From Candidatus Cloacimonadota bacterium (lineage in GTDB: Bacteria > Cloacimonadota > Cloacimonadia > Cloacimonadales > TCS61), in NCBI GenBank assembly GCA_018654125.1, contig JABIME010000268.1, forward strand, positions 1-5,055: DNA of 5,055 nt, read 5' to 3'. Position numbers and translations under genes: made by a program. The notes under the pieces are model-generated. The model was not told the DNA's origin. It did not search any database and was given only the letters and a program-made list of their open reading frames with translations. Positions within the stretch are counted from its first letter, which is position 1. Every line of letters begins with the position of its first letter. This document shows positions 1-5,055 of the stretch, one piece after another.

Positions 1-118
1 CGCGCGGGAAATGTTCCAACAGATCACCGATAGTAAAAATATTTAGTTTATTAAGTAGCTTACTGCGGAATTCACCTACACCTTTTAAATATTTTATATC
101 GTTATTCAATGCACTCAT
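1..118 (-). CDS. recG: ATP-dependent DNA helicase RecG, N-terminal fragment (cut by window edge)
   Basis: RecG is a superfamily 2 helicase that remodels stalled replication forks and recombination intermediates in the cytoplasm. Only the first 39 codons are visible; the gene runs off the left edge. The translation contains DIKYLKGVGEFRSKLLNKL (residues 7-25) followed by NIFTIGDLLEHFPR (26-39). This matches the family's conserved N-terminal pattern of I-x-LKGVG, a helix-hairpin-helix-like LL-x-KL-x-I segment, then T-x-x-DLL-x-x-FPR, at the start of the wedge region. The ATG at 116-118 is the first possible start after an in-frame upstream TAG and has a good ribosome site (AAGGA, 5-nt spacer). 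It lies downstream of the secreted-protein gene on the same strand, separated by about 194 nt that include a repeated hairpin, so it is probably transcribed separately. The identification rests on a short segment, but the motif is distinctive. Confidence 0.85.
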   Translation of the reverse strand, partial: MSALNNDIKYLKGVGEFRSKLLNKLNIFTIGDLLEHFPR

Positions 119-123
119 CGCAA

Positions 124-128
124 TCCTT
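124..128 (-). promoter_or_regulatory. Ribosome binding site of recG
   Basis: Read on the minus strand this is AAGGA, 5 nt before the ATG at 116-118. It supports that start codon for the edge-truncated recG. I found no convincing -35/-10 pair between it and the upstream hairpin repeat. Confidence 0.7.
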
Positions 129-227
129 GATAGATATTTTTTATCATCAATAATCTAATAATTACGGAAACTAACAAATGCAGTTTATGAATCAAGATAT
201 TTTTTTTTGTTCGGTAGTAGGAGCTAC

Positions 228-299
228 AAAGGATTAACGTTTCACAGAGGGAGCGGTGAAACGAGAATTAATTGGGAATCATGAAACGAGGTTTGGAGA
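228..299. repeat. Intergenic hairpin repeat, copy 1 (extended form with internal duplication)
   Basis: The core is a perfect 8-bp inverted repeat, CGTTTCAC (238-245) and GTGAAACG (256-263), around a 10-nt centre AGAGGGAGCG. The same stem recurs at 2416-2441. Homology with copy 2 continues on both sides: AAAGG plus an A/T-rich ATT(A/T)A segment on the left, and TGAAACGAGGTTTGGAGA (282-299) on the right. In this copy TGAAACGAG occurs twice, at 257-265 and 282-290, 25 nt apart, with AATTAATTGGGAATCA between them. Copy 2 has only one. It sits between the stop of the secreted-protein gene and recG. It could be a REP-like dispersed element, or a factor-dependent or weak terminator for the upstream gene. 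The bases after the hairpin on the minus strand (TTAATCCTTTG) are not a strong U-tract, so a standard intrinsic terminator is not well supported. Confidence 0.75.
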
Positions 300-312
300 A
301 CGTGAGTTTAAT

Positions 313-2238
313 TTATTTTAACATCAGTATCCGTTTGGTTTGGATTACATCATCGGATTTGAATCTACAAAAATAAATTCCTGATGATACCTTTTTACCA
401 GAATCATCTTTACCGTTCCAAATAATTGTATGCTGATCAATTGTAAGCTGATCATGTATGAGTTGACGAACTTTTTGACCTCTCAGATTATAAATCGTAA
501 TCTCTATATTCAGTAAATCCTCAGCAACCGAAAAAGAGATCGTTGTTGTTGGATTAAATGGATTGGGATAAATTGCAGTAAGTTCTGTTTTAATTGGATC
601 TAATAAATCAATATTACTCGTCATATTAACTTCTACAATATTAGAAGATCCCGATTCATATTCATCATAATATACAGTAATAAAATATTCATGTAACCCT
701 ACTGAAATGGCTTCATCAATACAGGTTAACTCAGATGTTTCAGCAATAAATTCATCGTCTCTATAAACATTGTAGCTAGTAATTTCAAGTAACGTTTCAG
801 GCGCTTGCCAATTTAATTCTATATTATCGGCAATGATCTCAAACTCAAGATTTGATGGTGGTTCAAGGAAATGAAGTATCATATCCACATATGTTGTATC
901 ATCAATTGAAATATATACTTCATTTTCAAATGCAGGAAAATAATTTTCTAATGTTGCAGAGATGTCATAAAGGTTCGAAGTTAATTCTACAAAAATATTC
1001 CCTGTAGAATCAGGATTTAATATCTGATTGTCAATTTCAACTTCTGCTTCCTCAAGGCTTCCTTCTCCTCCAATAAGATCAAGATTTAATGATAAGAAAC
1101 CAGTATAGTCGATTTCAAATAAACAGAATATTTCATCTATAAACCAATAATCTATATCAAATGAATAACCTTCGAAAGTAAATGCGAGATAAAATGTTTC
1201 CGAACCTACATCTGGTGTTATGATTTCTAAATTTTCCTGAATTGGTCCAATATCACCTGTTACTTCTACTTCCCATGCCGTATTCCAATTTAACAAGTCA
1301 GATGATGTTTCTACTTTAATATAGAATATTCCAGCATAGTCATTTACGTAGTGATCGAACAGTAATGTGCAAATGTCCATTCCGCTTGTGTCTACAGGAT
1401 AAGAAGTAAGCCGAGATGTGCCATCGAAAGATGGCGTCCAACTAAACATTGCTTCGGGTGCAGTTCCGCCAGCATTATTTGTAGGAGATGCAGACCAGTT
1501 TTCCTGTCCATCTCCCTGAATAGTCCAATCAGGAGGAGGGCAACCAGCCGAAAAATCCTCAATTATACAAACAACAGGTGGTGGCCAACCAATGTTAGAT
1601 TGTGCAGAACCACCATCTCCAACGGAATTATATGGGACGATTGTATAATAATAATATTCGGAACCAGGTATTGTATTGTCTATATACACTGTTTGAATAC
1701 CGGTGATCTCAAATACGCATCCATCACTTCTTTCTAAATGGTATCCCAAAATTTGTTCATTGAAAGCTCCTCCATGAAGTCCCTCAGTTGGATTTGTCCA
1801 TGTTAAAGTTGCCGTTTGAGTTTGGGGATTATATATTAGAATAAAATCCGTTATTGCAGCCGGAACATCTTCTCCTACCCAAGCCGATGCAATTGCAGAA
1901 GTACCCGTACCAAAAGAGTTAAATCCTAAAACTTGATAGTCATACATTCCATTATCCGGTATAGAGGAATCCATATACGAATATGGCTCTCCAATTATTG
2001 GAAAAGTTTCAGTGAAAATTAACAGGTAATTTCTGAACACACAAATTTCAGAAAGCTCGGTTAATGGTTCACCATTTATGCTTAAAGCTGGATTTATCCA
2101 ATTTAATTGTGCTTCTAATGCTCCAGATATATCAGGTTCAAGTGTGAAATTTAATGGTTGTCCAGGTGCGTTTGGGTCTGCGAATATGTTAGATACAACA
2201 ATAATAGACATACAAGTTATAATAAATAATCTCTTCAT
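313..2238 (-). CDS. Secreted multidomain protein with fibronectin type III-like domains and type IX secretion C-terminal sorting domain
   Basis: This is a 641-residue exported protein, probably displayed on or released from the cell surface. Residues 1-20 form a signal peptide: KR, a hydrophobic core, then cleavage likely after IFA. Two fibronectin III-like domains follow at about 24-121 and 125-216, with conserved LNW/LTW and YxYxI/YQV strands. A jelly-roll-like region spans about 222-376 (EDFSAGCPPPDW, later FDIDYWFIDEI), resembling MAM or cleaved-adhesin domains. A carboxypeptidase-regulatory-like beta domain spans about 379-456, and a third fibronectin III-like domain 459-538 (IELNWQAP, SYNVYRD). 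The C-terminus (551-641) has YPNPFNP at 557-563, then WNGKDDSGKKVSSGIYF (607-623) and a basic KRILMLK end. This is the FlgD-like sorting domain recognised by type IX secretion in Bacteroidota and related phyla. No catalytic motif is visible, so adhesion or another structural role is the best guess. The ATG has a GGAGG site 4 nt upstream. Domain boundaries are approximate. Confidence 0.85.
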   Translation of the reverse strand: MKRLFIITCMSIIVVSNIFADPNAPGQPLNFTLEPDISGALEAQLNWINPALSINGEPLTELSEICVFRNYLLIFTETFPIIGEPYSYMDSSIPDNGMYDYQVLGFNSFGTGTSAIASAWVGEDVPAAITDFILIYNPQTQTATLTWTNPTEGLHGGAFNEQILGYHLERSDGCVFEITGIQTVYIDNTIPGSEYYYYTIVPYNSVGDGGSAQSNIGWPPPVVCIIEDFSAGCPPPDWTIQGDGQENWSASPTNNAGGTAPEAMFSWTPSFDGTSRLTSYPVDTSGMDICTLLFDHYVNDYAGIFYIKVETSSDLLNWNTAWEVEVTGDIGPIQENLEIITPDVGSETFYLAFTFEGYSFDIDYWFIDEIFCLFEIDYTGFLSLNLDLIGGEGSLEEAEVEIDNQILNPDSTGNIFVELTSNLYDISATLENYFPAFENEVYISIDDTTYVDMILHFLEPPSNLEFEIIADNIELNWQAPETLLEITSYNVYRDDEFIAETSELTCIDEAISVGLHEYFITVYYDEYESGSSNIVEVNMTSNIDLLDPIKTELTAIYPNPFNPTTTISFSVAEDLLNIEITIYNLRGQKVRQLIHDQLTIDQHTIIWNGKDDSGKKVSSGIYFCRFKSDDVIQTKRILMLK

Positions 2239-2242
2239 GTTG

Positions 2243-2247
2243 CCTCC
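2243..2247 (-). promoter_or_regulatory. Ribosome binding site of the secreted-protein gene
   Basis: Minus-strand GGAGG, inside TTTGGAGG, lies 4 nt before the ATG at 2236-2238. The spacer is slightly short but the Shine-Dalgarno match is strong, and the start is immediately followed by a proper signal peptide, so this start is well supported. Confidence 0.75.
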
Positions 2248-2330
2248 AAATTTTTAGCAATGTATAAATAATTTAGCTAATAAAACGAAACTCACTAAAT
2301 ACTATGTTCGATGTCAAATAAAAAATAGAG

Positions 2331-2355
2331 CGAGAATTAATGCTAACTAATGAAA
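2331..2355. repeat. Possible degraded partial copy of the repeat's internal module
   Basis: CGAGAATTAAT (2331-2341) followed after 8 nt by ATGAAA (2350-2355) reproduces the arrangement at 262-272 and 281-286 in repeat copy 1, with the same 19-nt offset between the two blocks. The 8 bases between differ, and no hairpin stem adjoins it. The composition is A/T-rich, so chance is a real alternative. Confidence 0.3.
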
Positions 2356-2404
2356 TCAGCGAATATTAAGAGAAATGAAATTTAGTTTTATTTCATAATT
2401 TTAA

Positions 2405-2452
2405 AAAGGGATTTACGTTTCACAGCGGGAGCAGTGAAACGAGGTTTGGAGA
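2405..2452. repeat. Intergenic hairpin repeat, copy 2 (short form)
   Basis: The same perfect 8-bp stem as copy 1, CGTTTCAC (2416-2423) and GTGAAACG (2434-2441), surrounds the centre AGCGGGAGCA. The centre differs from copy 1 at two positions; the stem arms do not differ. On the plus strand the centre can add two G-C pairs across an A-A mismatch and close on a GGGA (GNRA-type) tetraloop. The right flank AGGTTTGGAGA matches copy 1 at 289-299. Both copies have the same orientation relative to the surrounding genes. On the minus strand the hairpin is followed by TAAATCCCTTTTT, so a back-up terminator role after feoB is possible, although an intrinsic terminator already lies closer to feoB. Confidence 0.75.
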
Positions 2453-2554
2453 GATCTAAACTTTTGAGATGATTAAGAATACTCCGATTAAAATAATAAA
2501 TAATGATGTTATGATACTAAATATTTTTGGAATCTATCTACTTTAATTTTAGTT

Positions 2555-2580
2555 AAAAAATGACTTCAAAAGAACAGTCA
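2555..2580 (-). terminator. Likely Rho-independent terminator of the fur-feoA-feoB operon
   Basis: On the minus strand TGACT (2576-2580) pairs with AGTCA (2561-2565) and is directly followed by six Ts (2555-2560). An alternative fold keeps TGAC/GTCA and adds TTC/GAA around a TTTT loop with a 2-nt bulge. It begins 8 nt after the feoB stop. The stem is short and poor in GC, so it may be weak, but position and T-run both fit. Confidence 0.6.
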
Positions 2581-2588
2581 TAAAGATA

Positions 2589-4322
2589 TTAAATAAAAAG
2601 ATTCATAACCCCACCGACAAGTAATGTAGCAAAAACCATTATAGCCGATGACTTAAGCATATCTTTAATTCCAAGCTCTTTTAGTAGAACTGTAAAAGTT
2701 GCAATACAGGGGAAATACATGGTAAGTACAACCGATGCGATAACAAGTTGCCCCTTACTCATATTAAGCGGACTCAACATTCCAATAGCAACATCTTTAC
2801 GTAAAAAACCAACAATAAGTGCACCTACAGCTTCTTTTGGAAGACCAAGTATACCGGTGATGATAGGTTCGGTCAGCTTCCCAATAAAATCTATAATATG
2901 AAGTGCATAAAGAATATTCATGAAAAGTACACCAAGCAGCATAAATGGGATTGCTTCTTTAATAAAAGCTAGAACTCGCATCCAAAGTTTTTTCATCAAT
3001 ACTCTAAAACTTGGAAGTCTGTAAGGTGGGATCTCAACAAATATTTCGGGGCTTTCACCTTTCATGACCTTATTAAGGAAAAATCCCAGTAAAACCCAGA
3101 CGATGAAGAGTGTTCCAAAAACCATTGATAAAGCCACTGCACCGTGCTTTCCAACCAAACCGAAAACCATTGCAAGTTGTGCAAAACAAGGAACCGCAAT
3201 TGCCATCATTGTGGAGGCAATAAATCTTTCACGTTTTGTTTCTAAAATTCTGGCTGCCATTGCTCCGGGTACGTTACAACCAAGTCCTAAAAGCATAGGA
3301 ACGATAGCCAATCCATGAATTCCCAATCTGTGCATCATGTTATCAACCAGCACGCCAAGTCTTGGCAGATAACCTGAATCTTCTAGAAAACTTAATACTA
3401 AATAAAATCCAATAATATAAGGTAAAACCATTGCTATAGGAACGAAAAGTCCGGTTGTGAGTAAACCGAGTGATTCCACAAAATCAATCTGACCATCCAC
3501 AAGTTTTCCGATGACGACATTATGAATTACGCCATTGCTTCCCAGCAGTGCAGATAACTTCATTATAACAGGAGCCCACAAATTATTAAATAGTGGTTCT
3601 AGCACATATGCAATGAGGGTTTCTCCAATGAAGCGGATGATGGAAAATGAAACAAAAAGAATAATAAGTGAAATTGGAATTCCCCAAAAACGGTGAATTG
3701 ATGCGTCGCCCAATCTTTCTCCAAGTGTGTGATGACGGTGTTTTAATTCTTGCACTTTTTCAACTATTTCTCCGATCGCTTTCCATTTATCTTCAAATTT
3801 GAATTTGCTGAGTTTTGCTTTATCGAAATGGGAAACAAGATGTTTAATTCCCTCACCTGTAATTCCTGTTGTTGGAACAACCGGAACACCAAGGATCTGT
3901 TCTAATTTTTTTGCATCAATATCTATGCCAGTATGTTTTGTTTCGTCCCACATATTTAAACACACTACTAGCGGGATCTCTTTTCTTATAAGTTCCATTG
4001 TAAGAGCTAGATTTCTTTCAAGATTTGTAGAATCTATAACATTTACAAAGATATTTCCGTCTTCTTCTTTGAAATTATTTATCATTTCAGCTGCAACTTG
4101 TTCTGCTTTAGAATCGGGAGATAATGAGTATGTGCCCGGAATATCCAGCACTTCTGCACGTTCCAAACCAATACGCATTGCACCTTTAGTAAATTCTACT
4201 GTTGTTCCAGAGTAATTGGAAGCAACTACATGCACACCTGTAAGACGTGAGAATACAACACTTTTACCAACATTTGGGTTTCCAACTAATAGTATCTTCT
4301 TCATTTGTTCATCTTTTTTCAT
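2589..4322 (-). CDS. feoB: Ferrous iron permease FeoB, compact form
   Basis: FeoB carries Fe(II) across the inner membrane, with a cytosolic GTPase domain coupled to the channel. The G motifs are visible: P-loop GNPNVGKS (14-21), switch I GTTVE with T41, DIPG (60-63), NMWD (123-126) and a G5-like TTGITGEG (151-158). The membrane part begins near residue 213 after HRFWGIPI. Both gate repeats are present: GCNVP with C349, VPCFAQ with C379, and YFPCIATF with C539. These are the three cysteines that match conserved cysteines of E. coli FeoB. At 577 residues it is much shorter than E. coli FeoB (773). Part of the difference is the short stretch between the G domain and the first membrane helix. 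The P-loop followed by VVF and the SNYSGTTVE switch fit a known short FeoB subgroup. The start is 3 nt after the feoA stop; a second ATG at codon 7 (4302-4304) gives the usual MKKILLVGNPN start and is equally plausible. Confidence 0.95.
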   Translation of the reverse strand: MKKDEQMKKILLVGNPNVGKSVVFSRLTGVHVVASNYSGTTVEFTKGAMRIGLERAEVLDIPGTYSLSPDSKAEQVAAEMINNFKEEDGNIFVNVIDSTNLERNLALTMELIRKEIPLVVCLNMWDETKHTGIDIDAKKLEQILGVPVVPTTGITGEGIKHLVSHFDKAKLSKFKFEDKWKAIGEIVEKVQELKHRHHTLGERLGDASIHRFWGIPISLIILFVSFSIIRFIGETLIAYVLEPLFNNLWAPVIMKLSALLGSNGVIHNVVIGKLVDGQIDFVESLGLLTTGLFVPIAMVLPYIIGFYLVLSFLEDSGYLPRLGVLVDNMMHRLGIHGLAIVPMLLGLGCNVPGAMAARILETKRERFIASTMMAIAVPCFAQLAMVFGLVGKHGAVALSMVFGTLFIVWVLLGFFLNKVMKGESPEIFVEIPPYRLPSFRVLMKKLWMRVLAFIKEAIPFMLLGVLFMNILYALHIIDFIGKLTEPIITGILGLPKEAVGALIVGFLRKDVAIGMLSPLNMSKGQLVIASVVLTMYFPCIATFTVLLKELGIKDMLKSSAIMVFATLLVGGVMNLFI

Positions 4323-4325
4323 ATT

Positions 4326-4616
4326 TTACTCAATAATAATTTTATTTGCCATTCTATGACCAATAGCTATCTGACTTTGACCAACCTTAATGGTGATAGG
4401 TCCGTGCATCATTTGTGATGAAACTTTAGTTATTTGAACACCAACTCGGATTCCTAAAGATTCAGCTTTACTAATAAAATGAATTCTACCAATTACTTCT
4501 TTGATCTTTGCTGTTTCTCCATCTTTTACATTATGAATGGTTTTAAGATTATGATTTTCGTCATTGTGTCTAAAACCATGATGACCATGTGCTTTACCGA
4601 ATAATTTGTTTTTCAT
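4326..4616 (-). CDS. feoA: FeoA, SH3-like partner of FeoB, with His-rich N-terminal extension
   Basis: FeoA is a small cytosolic SH3-like protein needed for full FeoB function, probably by contacting or regulating the permease. The FeoA core runs from about residue 24 to 96: a NVKDGETAKIKEV strand, then SLGIRVGVQI, and the C-terminal GPITIKVGQSQIAIGHRMA with a final IIIE. In front of it is an unusual 23-residue extension with histidines at 10, 12, 13, 17 and 22, some next to glycines (HGHHGFRH). The extension appears real: there is no other likely start codon before the core, an in-frame TGA lies just upstream, and the only ATG has an AGGA site 6 nt away. The gene lies 12 nt after fur and 3 nt before feoB, so all three are very likely co-transcribed. 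A metal-binding role for the extension is an inference. Confidence 0.9.
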   Translation of the reverse strand: MKNKLFGKAHGHHGFRHNDENHNLKTIHNVKDGETAKIKEVIGRIHFISKAESLGIRVGVQITKVSSQMMHGPITIKVGQSQIAIGHRMANKIIIE

Positions 4617-4622
4617 TATTGA

Positions 4623-4626
4623 TCCT
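4623..4626 (-). promoter_or_regulatory. Ribosome binding site of feoA
   Basis: Minus-strand AGGA sits in the 12-nt gap after the fur stop, 6 nt before the feoA ATG. It fixes the feoA start upstream of the histidine-rich segment. Confidence 0.6.
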
Positions 4627-4628
4627 GA

Positions 4629-5054
4629 TCACTGACAATTACTACACAATCCACGAGCACCAAGATTGTATTCTGATATTTTGAATTTTTCTTTGATGGC
4701 TAATTGATTTATAAGTTCTGCAACATCATTAAATCCTGATTCGATAATTTTACCACATTTCTCACAAATGAAGTGCAGATGATTTTCATGTCCGTATGTA
4801 TGCTCATAAATATCTTTAGATTCACAGCGGAGAGATTGTTTTATTAATCCTGACTCAACTAACAGAGGTACAGTACGATAAATAGTAGCACGAGAGACAT
4901 TTTTATGTTTCTTCTTTATCTGTTCGTAAAGATCATCAACATTAAAGTGTTCATGATTCTCGAATACTGCTTCCATAATAATAAGACGGGGTTTAGTTAG
5001 CTTAAGGTTTTTAGATTGTAAAAATTCCCGATAGAGCTCTTTTTCCTTTTTCAT
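4629..5054 (-). CDS. fur: Fur-family ferric uptake regulator
   Basis: This is an iron-responsive transcription factor that, with Fe(II) bound, usually represses iron-uptake genes. It has 141 residues, the normal family length. The winged-helix DNA-binding domain covers about 15-85, with LTKPR (19-23), HFNVDDLYEQI (36-46) and the recognition-helix region SRATIYRTVPLLVESGLI (54-71). Structural zinc ligands are C97/C100 and C137/C140. The likely regulatory site includes H36, H92, H94, E105 and probably E84. Glutamates stand where PerR has aspartates, which favours Fur over the peroxide sensor PerR. Positions matching E. coli H87, D89 and H125 are N91, L93 and Y129, so the accessory third site seems absent. 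It is the first visible gene of the fur-feoA-feoB operon, which suggests autoregulation, but its promoter lies outside the window. The ATG is one base from the edge, so an upstream start cannot be excluded, although length and N-terminus look complete. Confidence 0.92.
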   Translation of the reverse strand: MKKEKELYREFLQSKNLKLTKPRLIIMEAVFENHEHFNVDDLYEQIKKKHKNVSRATIYRTVPLLVESGLIKQSLRCESKDIYEHTYGHENHLHFICEKCGKIIESGFNDVAELINQLAIKEKFKISEYNLGARGLCSNCQ

Positions 5055-5055
5055 A

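Larger units (their letters stand above)
2239..2588. other. 350-nt intergenic region between feoB and the secreted-protein gene
   Basis: This AT-rich stretch holds no convincing gene. In the direction of transcription (right to left) it contains the feoB terminator (2555-2580), a short hydrophobic open stretch without a usual start codon (2456-2533), the hairpin repeat copy 2 (2405-2452), a possible degraded repeat module (2331-2355), and the leader of the secreted-protein gene with its GGAGG site. A minus-strand TTGACA occurs at 2312-2317, but I could not find a matching -10 at 16-18 nt, so no promoter is called. One is nevertheless expected here, because a terminator separates the two transcription units. 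Confidence 0.6.

Noticed and set aside
199..208. Run of nine T on the plus strand as a terminator
   Set aside because: No stem precedes it on the plus strand and no plus-strand gene ends there. For the minus-strand genes it is an A-run in the recG leader.
2312..2317. Minus-strand TTGACA upstream of the secreted-protein gene, as a -35 box
   Set aside because: The sequence 16-18 nt further on (around TGAGTT) does not resemble a -10 box, and a Bacteroidota-type TAnnTTTG element is not present at the expected spacing.
228..2452. CRISPR-like array from the repeated GTGAAACGAG unit
   Set aside because: Only three occurrences, two of them 25 nt apart and the third about 2.2 kb away. There is no regular repeat-spacer structure and no cas gene.
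2490..2520. AATAATGATGTTATGAT, which resembles half of a Fur box
   Set aside because: Only the left half (ATAATGAT) matches the 19-bp consensus, the composition is A/T-rich, and it lies far from any start codon and downstream of the feoB terminator.
2719..4215. Three plus-strand open frames (2719-2901, 3064-3318, 3799-4215) inside feoB
   Set aside because: They are antisense to the clearly coding FeoB frame. Their translations show no recognisable domain and reflect the complementary codons of feoB.
4302..4304. FeoB start at codon 7 instead of codon 1
   Set aside because: It is not excluded, but the upstream ATG has a GAG 6 nt before it and directly follows feoA, while codon 7 has no clear ribosome site. 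The longer form is kept.

Overview
The window looks like an AT-rich chromosomal segment from an uncultured-type bacterium of the Cloacimonadota / Fibrobacterota-Chlorobiota-Bacteroidota (FCB) neighbourhood. The main clue is a secreted multidomain protein ending in a YPNPFNP motif and a FlgD-like C-terminal sorting domain, which is typical of cargo of the type IX (Por) secretion system in these phyla. The phylum is an inference from protein style, because no rRNA or other marker gene is present.

Every gene lies on the minus strand, so the window reads right to left. At the right edge is a compact ferrous-iron operon, fur (4629-5054), feoA (4326-4616) and feoB (2589-4322). The gaps between the genes are 12 and 3 nt, and a likely intrinsic terminator (2555-2580) follows 8 nt after the feoB stop. 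The operon promoter, and any Fur box controlling it, would lie beyond the right edge. Next comes a 350-nt intergenic region (2239-2588) holding the terminator, a repeated hairpin element and the leader of the next gene. The large secreted protein (313-2238) follows. A second copy of the hairpin element (228-299) comes after it, and then the first 39 codons of recG (1-118), cut by the left edge.

Functionally, Fur senses cytoplasmic iron and probably represses its own operon. FeoB is the GTPase-linked inner-membrane Fe(II) permease and FeoA is its small SH3-like partner. The secreted protein and RecG appear unrelated to iron and are separated from the operon by the terminator and repeat.

I do not see a clearly new biological system. 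The most interesting items are the hairpin repeat found at both boundaries between transcription units, the histidine-rich N-terminal extension of FeoA, the compact FeoB with a shortened region between its G domain and membrane part, and a Fur that lacks the accessory third metal site. The hairpin stem is identical in both copies, and the left copy carries an internal duplication.
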